From CAG-873 sp910578365 (GTDB taxonomy: Bacteria > Bacteroidota > Bacteroidia > Bacteroidales > Muribaculaceae): DNA of 64,000 nt. This document shows positions 35,722 to 45,179 of this stretch, piece after piece. Both the position numbers and the translations under genes were made by a program. Position 1 is the first letter of the stretch, and each line of letters starts with the position of its first letter. A model generated the notes under the pieces. It was not told where the DNA came from and did not search any database. It worked only from the letters and a program-made list of their open reading frames with translations. Location: the NCBI GenBank assembly GCA_951635545.1, contig OX620685.1:868001-932000 (forward strand), given 5' to 3'.

Positions 35722-36828
35722 TTACTCCAATGTTATCTTGTTAGCAGCTTCGCGTTTGAGTTCACTTACAACATCGGCATAAACCTGTGTCGTGGTCACA
35801 TTGGTATGCGTGAGCATCTTCGACACGGTGTAGATGTCAGTGCCGGAGGCTATCTGCAAGGTAGCGAAAGTGTGCCGGAAGCAGTGGAAAGTGATGTGCT
35901 TGGTGATACCTGCCGCCGCTATCCAGTCTTTCAGATACACAGGGCAGAGGCTTTTCGCCATGCCTTTGAACACCTGCCCCGTGCCACGTTCTCCGCACAG
36001 CCTCAAAGCCTCGTCACTTAAAGGCAAGGTCGCTTCGGTCTTGGTCTTCTGCGTTGTCAGACGCAGACACCAGCCACCGTCGGGAGCCTCGCAGATGTTC
36101 TCCCAACGCAGGGCTATGATGTCGCTTATGCGTAGTCCTGTGAGGCAGGAGAAAAGCGATGCCGCCTTGAACACCTCATGCTTGCAGGGAGTGGCGGCGA
36201 GGCGTTTCAGTTCCTCGTGGGTCAGAAATTCTTTCTTGGTCTTTTCCTCCTTTGCAGGTTTCAGAAAAGGAATGATGTTGTCTTTGAGGCGTCCGGCTGC
36301 AACGGCACGGCGGATCACGGCTATCAGTTTGCCGAAATTGTTGTTGGCAGTCGAGGCTTTCATCGTTCCTCCCGATGGCGTTTTCAGTTTCAGCATATGG
36401 GTCAGAAAGCCTTGGCAGAACTCCACGGTAATGTCATCGAAGCAGCACTCACCTTTGGCATAGTTGCAGAAATGCTTGAAAGCATTTTCCCAATTACGGT
36501 AGTTGGTGCTCTCGTTCATCGCCTCGCGGAAGTATTCGATGAAGCTCTCGCGCCCTTTGGAGTGGTCGATGAAGCCGAAATCTTGGTTGATGATGGACTG
36601 TATGCGCTGACAGCGTATCAGCTCGGCATTTTGCAGCATACTCTTGTTGTACTGCACCTCGAATTTCTCTTTCGGGTGAGCATAGATGTAAATGCCGAGA
36701 TATTCACGGCGGCTCAGTTTCCCTGTCCTCGGATTTCGGATAGCCGGATAGAAGTCAAGATAGAGTGACAGCTGACCGTTCTTGATTGGTCGCTTCCTCA
36801 CGGTGACTTTGGTACAAAGGTTTGTCAT
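35722..36828 (-). CDS. int: Tyrosine integrase of the mobilizable element
   Basis: The 368-residue recombinase has an N-terminal Arm-like part (VRKRPIKNGQLSLYLDFYP), a SAM-like core-binding domain (about 95-200) and a catalytic domain with SCLTGLRISDIIALRW (Arg I), HCFRHTFATLQI (His-x-x-Arg), then LTHTNVTTTQVYADV (His and Tyr nucleophile). All catalytic residues are there. It probably integrates and excises the 28.66-37.98 kb element. Confidence 0.93.
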   Translation of the reverse strand: MTNLCTKVTVRKRPIKNGQLSLYLDFYPAIRNPRTGKLSRREYLGIYIYAHPKEKFEVQYNKSMLQNAELIRCQRIQSIINQDFGFIDHSKGRESFIEYFREAMNESTNYRNWENAFKHFCNYAKGECCFDDITVEFCQGFLTHMLKLKTPSGGTMKASTANNNFGKLIAVIRRAVAAGRLKDNIIPFLKPAKEEKTKKEFLTHEELKRLAATPCKHEVFKAASLFSCLTGLRISDIIALRWENICEAPDGGWCLRLTTQKTKTEATLPLSDEALRLCGERGTGQVFKGMAKSLCPVYLKDWIAAAGITKHITFHCFRHTFATLQIASGTDIYTVSKMLTHTNVTTTQVYADVVSELKREAANKITLE

Positions 36829-36864
36829 ATTCTAATTTTTTTATTCGTTTCTGATTTCGGCACA

Positions 36865-37689
36865 CTAACCGCGCCCTTTCTTGGTAGATGTGCTACCGTC
36901 CTCCGCTTTCTTCCTCGCCTCGTCCCAATCGGCTTTCAAATAGTACATACGGCGGTTATACATCTTCTTCATCCTCACGCCGTGGGTCATGGCGAAGCGG
37001 CGTACCTGCGTCTTGCCGATACCGTATTTCTTCATGAGGTCGAAGCATGAGTACCAATCTTCCGAGAGGTCTTTGCCGAGGCGTTCAACCTCCGAAGCCA
37101 TAGCCTCCTCCACCGCCTTTCGGGGGAAGCACTTGTGACCGTCCATCTTCACGCACGGTATGGAGTACCGCATACGCAGGTTGTAGAACCTGCCATAAGT
37201 GTAGCTGTATTTCTTGCAGATTTCCTCCATCGTATATACAGGCTCCGTCAGCTCCGTGCTGTCAATGAATGTGTCCTTGACCGATTGCTTGTAGTCGGTG
37301 GACGGTTTCAGCTCGGATTTCGGCTTGCTACGCGGGCGGCGCGGTTTGGGTGCTTCCTGCGCCGCCGCTTTTTTCACGGTCTTGGCAACCGGCAGGGAGA
37401 GAGGTTTATCTTCTTTTCCCTGCTGTCGGCTGCTCTCAGAGGTGCGGTTGTATTCGTTTATCTTGATCATGTTGCAAAAATCATCCTTAGGTATTATGGT
37501 AACCCGGCTTGTCACTTTGGTAGCCCGGAGTGTGCCTTGATAAATCAGATTATAGACTGTCCTTTCGCTCACTCGCAGAAGAATTGCAACTTCCGCTATT
37601 GTCAGGAACTCGTGACGGAGTATCTCTTTCTCCGAAACTCTCTTTGTCGCTCTCGCTGTCGTTTGCCTTACGGCTGTCGCTGTCTGCAT
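36865..37689 (-). CDS. Two-HTH excisionase-like regulator
   Basis: The 274-residue protein has an N-terminal HTH of excisionase type (LTIAEVAILLRVSERTVYNLI, then GTLRATKVTSRVTI). A Pro/Lys-rich linker and a second HTH pair in the C-terminal half follow (YTMEEICKKYSYTYGRFYNL, DLMKKYGIGKTQVRRFAM). It sits 36 bp upstream of int on the same strand, the usual place for the excision regulator of such elements. Confidence 0.8.
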   Translation of the reverse strand: MQTATAVRQTTARATKRVSEKEILRHEFLTIAEVAILLRVSERTVYNLIYQGTLRATKVTSRVTIIPKDDFCNMIKINEYNRTSESSRQQGKEDKPLSLPVAKTVKKAAAQEAPKPRRPRSKPKSELKPSTDYKQSVKDTFIDSTELTEPVYTMEEICKKYSYTYGRFYNLRMRYSIPCVKMDGHKCFPRKAVEEAMASEVERLGKDLSEDWYSCFDLMKKYGIGKTQVRRFAMTHGVRMKKMYNRRMYYLKADWDEARKKAEDGSTSTKKGRG

Positions 37690-37907
37690 GATACGGCTCT
37701 TTTAAGGGTTTGTATTCTTGCTGTCGCAGAGCCTCGGAAAAGGGGTGAAAAAGGGGCAAAAACGGCTGATTTTATCTTGAACCATCTTGAACGACGCTGA
37801 AAGAAAGTCGAACCGTGTGTCCCTCCCTCCGAGACCCAAATGCGGTACAAAAATACTCCGAAAGGGTCGAATTTGAAAGAGCGAAAATTTTGAATTGTTA
37901 AATATAG
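37690..37907. other. Leader/attachment-end region upstream of the HTH gene
   Basis: The region holds the promoter of the excisionase-integrase genes and, at or just beyond its right side (to about 37980), the second border of the mobilizable element. A small hairpin GAGCG/CGCTC lies at about 37920-37934. I cannot define the attachment core. Confidence 0.4.
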
Positions 37908-39272
37908 CTATCTAAATATGAGCGCATTACGCTCAATCCGTTTGAGCCTCTTATGCCTCCGTTTGGGGCATTTTTTCTCCATGTGGAAGGATTTGCCGCT
38001 GCCGCTTGGCCCGATGCAGAAGAAGTTGGCGTTGTCGGTCATCTTCACCTTGCCCTCCTTGCCGGTTATGTCGATGCACACCGGGAGTCCCTGACGGTCG
38101 GTGTAGAATGTGGTGAGCGGCGTGTCCTCGCATCCTTTGAGGTGTTCCTTGAAGAAAAGGCACAGTGCCGAGTCCGACAGCGTAAGGAACAGGTCATAGT
38201 CGGGATTGAAGCCGTAGGCGCAGCCCGGAAAGGAGTTGATGAACAGCTCCAGCTGATTGTAGGCTGTGCGTGACGGCATTATGCCGCACTCGTAGAGTTT
38301 GGTCTCAAGAAACGATGTGACCGGTGTAACCTTGTCGGGAGGACAGCTCACTATGATGTTGAAATTGGTGTTGACAAGAAGGGAAGAGTCAACAGCGAGG
38401 ATGTTGAGAACTTCCTCGATGTCGGCTTTCGCTATCTTGTTGCTCGGATCGGGCATGGAGCCGTGACGCTTCGCCTTTCCTTGCAGTTTGCGTAGCAGCT
38501 TCCGCTGGCCCGGTATCTGCACCACCTGATTGAACACCACGCAGTCGGCGTGCGGCACTTCGGCAAGGAATGAGAACACATCGGTAGCCACCGGATAGCC
38601 GTTGACGCTCATCTCGGTATATGGCTTCACTACCGAGGGGAGATTTATCTCGTCAATATCCACAAGGGGATATGAGCGGATAATGCGGTTGCCTGTCCGC
38701 AGGTATTCGTCCGAAGCCTTGAAATTTGTCATGGAGAATGGGCCGTGCTGGAAATGGAACGCCATGAAGCGGTGCAGGTATTCGTTGACCTCCGGCTTCG
38801 TCAGCTTGCGGTGGCTTATCCCTTTCTCGGTGAGGATGTCGTCAACTTTGGCGACCTTTGAATGGAAGTCGAGCCATTTCTTGTGGTCGTATTGCACGAA
38901 CTGTCCGCGCTGCGCCTCCTGTGTCACTATCAGAAAAGTGGTTATTTCAGTGAACTCACGGCCCTCGAAGTAATTGAAATAGCTCAGGGTCAGGAACTCC
39001 GCGTCTTCCGGCACGTCGCGGTGGTAACGCTGGCGGCAGAATATGTCCTGCTTCTGCAAGGCATAGCCCTCGCCGAGCGTCTGGACGATGTTAGCCAGCA
39101 CGTCCTGAAAAACCATGTACCGCTCCGAGTCGGTACACAGCCGTAGAACAGGGTTTGTCATTTCAAAGATGACAGAGGGGGACCCCTTTGCGTCGAACAG
39201 CACGACATTACCGTCCGTTTCCTCCAACTGGGCGTATATCCCGTCGAAGACTTTTTTATTTTCCTTTGCCAT
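37908..39272 (-). pseudogene. traG: TraG (VirB4-type ATPase) of ICE-A, 3' half lost
   Basis: The first 431 residues are good TraG sequence up to and including Walker A (FCIGPSGSGKSFHM). The next 23 residues, rich in Lys/Arg, are unrelated and end at a stop, so the ATPase core (Walker B and later motifs) is missing. The intact 835-residue paralogue is at 53821-56328. The cut falls at about 37980, the border of the mobilizable element. The start overlaps the end of traF. Confidence 0.88.
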
Positions 39273-39560
39273 TCAATGCTTGAATAAATTGTGATAAATA
39301 AAGATTCCACGGTCTTTCCGCTTGTTGTGCAGTCCTCCGCGCTGCTTGACATATATTGTCACCAGCCCTGCGGCGGCCATTACAAGCATGGCGATAAACC
39401 CCGCGAGCTTTCCCAATGCGATGGAGAACACTATGAACCCCACGAAGGACACTCCTATGGCGGCAGCCGCCAATGTCAGGAAACGTCCGCGTATTCCCAT
39501 GAACTCCAGTGGTTTCTGTAACCCTTTGTAAACCGGATAGCCGTCGTTGTATATCGCCAT
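39273..39560 (-). CDS. traF: TraF (DUF4133, VirB3-like) of ICE-A
   Basis: The 95-residue protein has two adjacent membrane segments (about 25-70) and the DUF4133 start AIYNDGYPVYKGLQKPLEF. It is a small inner-membrane part of the transfer channel. It sits between traE and traG, as in other Bacteroidales ICEs, with the next start immediately after its stop. Confidence 0.9.
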   Translation of the reverse strand: MAIYNDGYPVYKGLQKPLEFMGIRGRFLTLAAAAIGVSFVGFIVFSIALGKLAGFIAMLVMAAAGLVTIYVKQRGGLHNKRKDRGIFIYHNLFKH

Positions 39561-39582
39561 GGCTGTATGGATCTGCGGTTGC

Positions 39583-39939
39583 TTACTTGAAGAAGAGCGG
39601 AAGAGCCTCGCTCAGTGCGATGAAGGCGATACAGCCGCCGATGGTGAGCATGATGGTCTTCTTGACGTCCTGGTCGCCGTTCTGCATCTTGAAATAGACG
39701 TTGAAGGCACCCACGAGGACAATCACTGCGGCGATCGCCTTCATGAGATTGGAGACAGGGGTCTGGTAGGAGCTTACCTCCTGTGTGGCTTTGGTGAAGC
39801 CTGCCGCACCCTTGCTGGCGGCCATCATGTCGGACACGGTGAGCATCACCGCGCCCATAGCAAGCATACCCTTACGGGCGAAGGCTGAGTTGCCGAGGCG
39901 TGAGACAGCACGCTGACACTTTGATTTGATTTTCTGCAT
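39583..39939 (-). CDS. traE: TraE (DUF4134) of ICE-A
   Basis: The 118-residue protein has an N-terminal signal/membrane segment and two further helices; the stretch GAAGFTKATQEVSSY followed by VLVGAFNVYFKMQNGDQDV is the DUF4134 pattern. This is probably a pilin-like (VirB2-type) membrane subunit. Confidence 0.9.
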   Translation of the reverse strand: MQKIKSKCQRAVSRLGNSAFARKGMLAMGAVMLTVSDMMAASKGAAGFTKATQEVSSYQTPVSNLMKAIAAVIVLVGAFNVYFKMQNGDQDVKKTIMLTIGGCIAFIALSEALPLFFK

Positions 39940-39973
39940 ATACGCTGATTGATAAGTTCTTGAAAAGGTTATC

Positions 39974-40049
39974 GGGCGTTAAAGGCAATGCAGGGCGTTA
40001 AAGGCAGTGTCGGGCAGTAAAGACAACTTAGTTCAATAAAGGCATCGGT
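39974..40049. repeat. Four tandem 19-bp repeats upstream of ICE-A traE
   Basis: The units start at 39974, 39993, 40012 and 40031. The first two are GGGCGTTAAAGGCAATGCA and GGGCGTTAAAGGCAGTGTC; the others keep TAAAG(G/A)CA. They lie in the 165-bp gap before traE and could bind a regulator. Confidence 0.65.
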
Positions 40050-40104
40050 TCGGGGAGAGAGGTATCGGGTGATACGAATATGGTTAGCGGTAAGTCAGGT
40101 TATT

Positions 40105-40464
40105 TCATGCAGCGGACTCGCATCTGTGAACTATATCAGCGAGGTCTTTATCCATGCCTGTGTCAGCGGCTTTGTTGGTCTTGCAGAGAAGATTATCCAC
40201 CGGATACCCGTTTGTCATAATCGGTTCCTTATATTTGGTTGGAGCGTCTTTAGGAATTTCCGGTGTCGGTTTCGTGATAATGCGTTTTATCTCCACCGGT
40301 TCAAAACTTTCTGCAAGTCCGGATATGTCGATTTCGGTCTCTTCGGCCTTTGCATCCTCGCTTGCCTTTGCTTTGTTGGCGGCAAGAATATCCATCGTTA
40401 TCATTCCGGCATAATACAGGGCCAGCAGAATGATGAGTAAAACTATTATTTGTCCGTAAAGCAT
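40105..40464 (-). CDS. traD: TraD-like membrane-anchored protein of ICE-A
   Basis: The 119-residue protein has one N-terminal membrane helix (LYGQIIVLLIILLALYYAG) and an acidic, disordered-looking cytoplasmic part. Position between the HTH/traB genes and traE fits TraD of Bacteroidales ICEs. The function is unknown. Confidence 0.6.
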   Translation of the reverse strand: MLYGQIIVLLIILLALYYAGMITMDILAANKAKASEDAKAEETEIDISGLAESFEPVEIKRIITKPTPEIPKDAPTKYKEPIMTNGYPVDNLLCKTNKAADTGMDKDLADIVHRCESAA

Positions 40465-40468
40465 TGTA

Positions 40469-41056
40469 TCAGAAATTTACACATAGTTTGTTGTTGCAGT
40501 TATCCCACGGCTCGAATCTCAATCCGAGCTTGCGGCCTATATCCTCGCGTGAATGGTCGCGTTCCATGTCGGGGTGGTAATACATGACATTCTGACCACG
40601 GATTACCAGATAGCCTGCCTTTTTCAGTGAGTGGCGCATCTTTATCCTCGGCTTGTTTGTAACAACCTTTATCCTCGTGATTGGCGGCAGGCCAAAAATC
40701 ACACGTCTTTTCTCTCGTTTCATAATATCCTGACGGATACGGGAACGGATACTTTGTTCTTCTTTCTTGGTGCGCCGGAGGCCGAGGACGGCAACTATTC
40801 TTGATACGGAGCGTGACGATATGCCGGTTATGGCAGCGATTTCAGCATTTGAGTGAGAGTCGTGGAGTTCTCGTACCCTTTCCGCCAAATCAAGCCATTC
40901 GGGTCTGATACCCTTTTCAAGACCGAGTTCTTTGGCTTTAAGTGATACGGTCTTTCGGTTGACGCATAGATGTTGGGCTATTGCCGTGTCCGTTGTGTAC
41001 GGATAGTTCTCCTTGAGATAGGCAATACTGTCGTCAGTCCAGATTGTCTTTTTCAT
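40469..41056 (-). CDS. HTH protein in the tra operon (traC position)
   Basis: The 195-residue protein has two HTH-like segments: TDTAIAQHLCVNRKTVSLKAKE (about 17-38) and NAEIAAITGISSRSVSRIVAV (about 70-90); the C-terminus is basic. It is probably a DNA-binding regulator of transfer. It lies 4 bp from traD and 2 bp from traB. Confidence 0.7.
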   Translation of the reverse strand: MKKTIWTDDSIAYLKENYPYTTDTAIAQHLCVNRKTVSLKAKELGLEKGIRPEWLDLAERVRELHDSHSNAEIAAITGISSRSVSRIVAVLGLRRTKKEEQSIRSRIRQDIMKREKRRVIFGLPPITRIKVVTNKPRIKMRHSLKKAGYLVIRGQNVMYYHPDMERDHSREDIGRKLGLRFEPWDNCNNKLCVNF

Positions 41057-41058
41057 AT

Positions 41059-41481
41059 CTATTTGGTGTTATCGTTATCAAGAAGCGATTTGCTTTTCTT
41101 TCTGTACGCCCTAAGACGTGGAAGATATACAGTGATGAATGTTCTCACGATGGCGTTTATCACATCGGAACGGCATTTGCGGTCAATGTCGCACTCATCA
41201 ATAGAATCGGCAAGATCTTTGTCAATCATGCAGACCTTACGCTCATCTTTCCGCTCCCGGAATCCGTATGCTGAAAGATTTGCCATGAAAGCGTCCCACA
41301 TTCCGGCCGGGTCTTCCGGATTTTCATTATCGGGCATATTTTCTTTGGGCTTGGTTGTTGTCGCGTCAGGTTCATCGGACACCGTCTGCTGTCCGACAGG
41401 GGTAGCAACATGGCGGATGCTTCCGAGCAGTCCATCTATATCAGGGAATGTTGGCTTATCCATTGTTTGTTTCAATTTCAA
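41059..41481 (-). CDS. traB: TraB-like DUF3408 protein of ICE-A
   Basis: The 140-residue protein has a DUF3408-type C-terminal half (VCMIDKDLADSIDECDID, AIVRTFITVYLPRLRAY), a ribbon-helix-helix-like DNA-binding arrangement. It overlaps the 3' end of traA by 26 bp. Confidence 0.8.
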   Translation of the reverse strand: MKLKQTMDKPTFPDIDGLLGSIRHVATPVGQQTVSDEPDATTTKPKENMPDNENPEDPAGMWDAFMANLSAYGFRERKDERKVCMIDKDLADSIDECDIDRKCRSDVINAIVRTFITVYLPRLRAYRKKSKSLLDNDNTK

Positions 41482-42160
41482 GGTGTCCGAATATCTTGTT
41501 ATATATAAGGTCGTAGGCCTCCTGCGTTATCTCCAGTTGACCGTCCAGATCTGAAAGCGTGCAGAATCGTTCCATGTCTGCTTTCATGCTTATTCGCGGT
41601 GTCACGAGTCCATATCGGCTGAAGGTCTTGCCTGTCTCGTCCCAAAGCTCCCGTTCAGTCTTTGTCCCGACTCTGGCATCGTGCCTGTTGGGGACAAGGA
41701 TAAGCTCTGCGGTCATCTTTCGTCCCATAGCCTTTTTGAGATTTTGAATAAACGCTATGAATGTGGCGGTTGATGGAATAGTGGTGCGGTCATAATGATA
41801 AGGACATATTATATAGTCGGAATTGGCAAACAGAGTCACAAGTCCCTGCTGTTTCAGGTTGCCGGGAGAATCAAAGATTGCCACACATCTGGTCTTGCGG
41901 ATGTTTCCTATGAAATTGAACAGTGCTTCCTCTTTGCTGAGTGAGAACGGCAGCACCTCATAAGGGATTTCCACTTCTTCAGAGCCATAGCGTTTCAAAT
42001 CGCTTTCACGCCGTTGTGCGAGGCTTTCTTGTGAATCGCAGTCAACGACAATCACCGGAAGACCTTTCTTGACAAGAAAGTTTGCGAAGGTGACGCAAAG
42101 GGTGGTTTTCCCTACGCCTCCTTTTTGATTTGCAAATGTTATGATGATTGATTCGTCCAT
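41456..42160 (-). CDS. traA: TraA (ParA/MinD-type ATPase) of ICE-A
   Basis: The 234-residue ATPase has the deviant Walker A NQKGGVGKTTL (about 11-21) and VVDCDSQESLAQRR near 38-51. TraA heads the transfer operon of Bacteroidales ICEs. It is likely involved in positioning or partition of the element with TraB. Confidence 0.92.
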   Translation of the reverse strand: MDESIIITFANQKGGVGKTTLCVTFANFLVKKGLPVIVVDCDSQESLAQRRESDLKRYGSEEVEIPYEVLPFSLSKEEALFNFIGNIRKTRCVAIFDSPGNLKQQGLVTLFANSDYIICPYHYDRTTIPSTATFIAFIQNLKKAMGRKMTAELILVPNRHDARVGTKTERELWDETGKTFSRYGLVTPRISMKADMERFCTLSDLDGQLEITQEAYDLIYNKIFGHLEIETNNG

Positions 42161-42361
42161 TGTGGTCCGTTTGAATTATTTATGCGCAAAATTATTATCC
42201 GGAGGCAAGGCAACAGGCCACTTTGGGCACCTTTCTTAAAGACATTATCATTTTATGTTTTGAACATCGCATATTATATAGGAATAGAGCCTTGAAGACA
42301 TCAAAGGCGATTGTCTTCAAGACTCTATGTCACAATATTGGCATGGTAATAAAATTCCGAG

Positions 42362-43571
42362 CTATACTTTCAGGCTGTTTTCATCATCAATCCTGTCATA
42401 ATTTCCACGGTAGCCAACCTCCCATTCCCGGTTTTCGCCTCGCCCGGAAGCTGCATCGCGCAGACCTTTGGCTTTTGCAGACAGTTGTCCCTTGCCGGCT
42501 CCGCGCAGCCCTCGGTTGGATAATTTGGCCGGACTTGCATTTCTGAACTTTCTACGGGCAAGCCTTTTCAAATCAAATCCCTCTTCCGAGAGGTTGATTA
42601 CTTGCTTGGATGAGAAATTGATGGCAAAATAATCCTCTCCGCTCTGACGTATATAGAACCCGGCGTTGCGTATTTCGGAACGTAGCTTAACTATGGTGTC
42701 ATCGTTAAATAACCGGCGCAGCCTGTCAACATCATTATAATAGTGTTGGCTTTTATTCTGAGATAGAGTTACAAGCTCAGGCTCGTTCACCTTATATATA
42801 CTGCACAGCAGATCCCGTTCAGCCGCGGTTGTCGGTTGAAATGATTCTATCCTTTTTATTTTGTCATTTCTAAGAATGGTTGCGGCCATGAAACCTTTGA
42901 GTGGGCGTGTCGTATTTCGGTAGTGGAGCACTCCGCGCCGTATGAAGGCGTTATATCGAAATATTTTTGAGTTTATGCCCCATGTGTCTATTGTGGGATT
43001 GTTTTCAAGAAGTCTGTCGATGTAGGCATCAATACGCTCCATCTTGTCATCAGGAGTGGTGAAATCAAGGAGCGACTTAATGGATAATACCCAAGCTCCG
43101 TTATATACGGTTTTGTTGGCATGGTCAACTATCATATACCCATAGGGATTATCCGATTTGCCAAAGAGAACAAGGTCTATGCCTAATTTCCGCTTCACCT
43201 CTGCCTGGAGTTCTTTCTTGTCGGCACTCACATCACGGTATTTCTTCAGCATAGACCACAGTTGCCTGCGTCGTGTCTTGTCAAGTTGCACCTTATGGAA
43301 CCTGCCACATATATCAGCATATCCAATCTTTGCCTGAACCGCTCCGTCACGTTTGACATATACAATATCGTTCTTTTCATAAACCTCATATCCCATTGAG
43401 GTCATAAGAGCTTTGTATTGAGCAAAGGTAGAGAATGAATAGCCGAGTGAAGCAGCAAGATCCTCTGCGGCTTTCGCCTTGACATCCTTGCCGACAAGTT
43501 TGTTGAGTACTGCCTGAGAACGCACTCTTTCGTGATGGTCGCTGATTTTCTTTCCGTCCGGAGATATTCTA
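42362..43571 (-). pseudogene. mobB: MobB-type relaxase of ICE-A, C-terminal part
   Basis: About 400 residues remain; the frame is open back to the IS4-type element (SPDGKKISDHHERVRSQ). The end resembles the C-terminal part of the intact MobB at 62573 (IDLVLFGK..YMIVDHANKTVYNG against IDLVLRYT..TYIDHTTKTVLNG), but it is longer. The catalytic His-rich relaxase half is lost. It lies on the same strand as tra genes, unlike in ICE-B, where mob and tra are divergent. Confidence 0.75.
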
Positions 43572-43629
43572 GATGTTACTATTTTAAGTTTCGCAAGTAA
43601 TGATTTCCTGAGACAGAGGCATAAAAAAA

Positions 43630-43706
43630 CGACATGGATTCTTGCCTAATTGCAAGAAAATGAGTAATTTTAAGTACCACCAAAAAACTAACTCAAAGCC
43701 ATGTCG
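43630..43706 (+). promoter_or_regulatory. Inverted repeat covering the IS4-type transposase start
   Basis: CGACATGG (43630-43637) pairs with CCATGTCG (43699-43706), which contains the start codon at 43701. An inner stem TTCTTGC/GCAAGAA follows the first arm. Transcripts entering from outside would fold the start codon into the stem; a promoter inside the loop would escape this. Confidence 0.6.
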
Positions 43707-45152
43707 ATACACAAAATTACTCCTTTTCTCTCGGATATCAAAGACTTTTTCAAAAATTCCGATATGACAGCAGCCATGCAGAACATAAGTTCTATACTTG
43801 GGCAGGTCAAGATGACCGAGCGCGACACGCTTGCAGTAACAAGCAAGCGTAACTGTGTTTACCGGTTGCTGACTGTATTCCAATGTCTTCTTCTTTTCCC
43901 ATGTTTCGGCATTAGAAACGCATACCGCAATCAGAAGTACGGTACACTTGATTCGTTGATTAAGGCCAGAAAGGATGTTTTCTACCGCTTTATGGAAAAT
44001 CCCGATATAGACTGGAGAAAGACTCTCTGGCATATATCGGTACAGCTGTGGAACCGAATACATCTCCGTTCTGACCATAAAGCCGATGAGGTGTGTCTGA
44101 TTCTTGACGATACCGACCATGAGAAGACAGGCCGGACTATTGAAAAAATCGGGCGTGTCCATTCCCATCTGGCTCACAAAGCGGTGCTCGGATTTAAGTG
44201 TCTCTGTATGGCTGTCACCGACGGAGTGTCGCAAATGCTTCTCGACCTCGCCATCGTCGGAGAGGAAGGAAAGAAAGGGAACTACGGCATGAGCGCCAGG
44301 GAACTCAAACGGCGTCGTATCACGGAACATGACAGCGAGGCGCTTCGCAAGCGTGAGCAGGAATATGACATGTCCAAGATTGAGCTTGCAAAGCAGATGA
44401 TAAAGCGGGCCATCCGTCGAGGCATAAGGTTCAGCTACGTGTTGGCAGACAGTTGGTTTACCAACAAGGAGATTGTCCAGTTCATCCATAGCCGCCATAT
44501 CAAATGCCATTGGCTTGGCATGATAAAGGTCGGAGAGAACGGTAAGACAAAATACCATACCAAACACGGAGACCTTTCTGCTCCAGCACTTGTGAAACTC
44601 GGTAAAAAACTCAAATTGCAGAAGTACAGCCGCAAGCTCAAATGCTACTATATCATGTTTGATGCCACGTTCGGAGGTGTCCCTGTAAGGATATTCCTTG
44701 TACGCCGGACCCAACACGGCAAATGGAACGGATTGCTTACAACCGATACCGCAATGGATTTCTTCAAGGCCTGGCGGATATATTCCAGACGCTGGGCTCT
44801 TGAAGTGGTATTCAAGGATTGCAAGACCAACCTGGGATTCGGCAAGTGCCAGAGCACCTGCTTTGCCTCTCAGATTGCCGCTGCCACATTGTGTTGTCTG
44901 CAATATAATATCCTTTCCATCGCAAAACGCTTCAGCGATTACGAAACTATCGGCGGTCTCTTTCGGGATATTTCCAAAGAGACAGTCCAACTCTCCGTTG
45001 CACAACAGATATGGGGAATCCTTCAGGAGATTGTCTCGGCAATAGCGAGAGTCTTCGGCCTGCTGGACGAAGAAGTCTATGATGCTGTGATCAATCACTC
45101 TGACGAACTGGCTCATATCGCCAAATTTTACAATCTGAAATCAGCAAGTTGA
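43701..45152 (+). CDS. IS4-type DDE transposase (483 residues)
   Basis: The DDE_Tnp-type transposase has CLILDDTDHEKTGR (Asp), YVLADSWFTNKE (Asp) and RRWALEVVFKDCKTNLG (Glu) in the right order. The frame is intact. It differs clearly from the transposase at 60053. Confidence 0.9.
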   Translation: MSIHKITPFLSDIKDFFKNSDMTAAMQNISSILGQVKMTERDTLAVTSKRNCVYRLLTVFQCLLLFPCFGIRNAYRNQKYGTLDSLIKARKDVFYRFMENPDIDWRKTLWHISVQLWNRIHLRSDHKADEVCLILDDTDHEKTGRTIEKIGRVHSHLAHKAVLGFKCLCMAVTDGVSQMLLDLAIVGEEGKKGNYGMSARELKRRRITEHDSEALRKREQEYDMSKIELAKQMIKRAIRRGIRFSYVLADSWFTNKEIVQFIHSRHIKCHWLGMIKVGENGKTKYHTKHGDLSAPALVKLGKKLKLQKYSRKLKCYYIMFDATFGGVPVRIFLVRRTQHGKWNGLLTTDTAMDFFKAWRIYSRRWALEVVFKDCKTNLGFGKCQSTCFASQIAAATLCCLQYNILSIAKRFSDYETIGGLFRDISKETVQLSVAQQIWGILQEIVSAIARVFGLLDEEVYDAVINHSDELAHIAKFYNLKSAS

Positions 45153-45179
45153 ACTTGCGAAACTTAAATTATTAAATAA

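Larger units (their letters stand above)
43583..45168 (+). mobile_element. IS4-type insertion sequence at the ICE-A/ICE-B junction
   Basis: The ends are inverted repeats TTTAAGTTTCGCAAGT. The element is about 1586 bp with one intact transposase gene. The flanks share no 9-13 bp direct repeat, and the left side is a broken mobB while the right is the end of ICE-B, so the IS marks a rearrangement joint. Confidence 0.85.

Noticed and set aside
43584..45116. A 510-codon open frame antisense to the IS4-type transposase
   Set aside because: It mirrors the whole transposase gene, has no family features and owes its length to codon bias of the sense frame.
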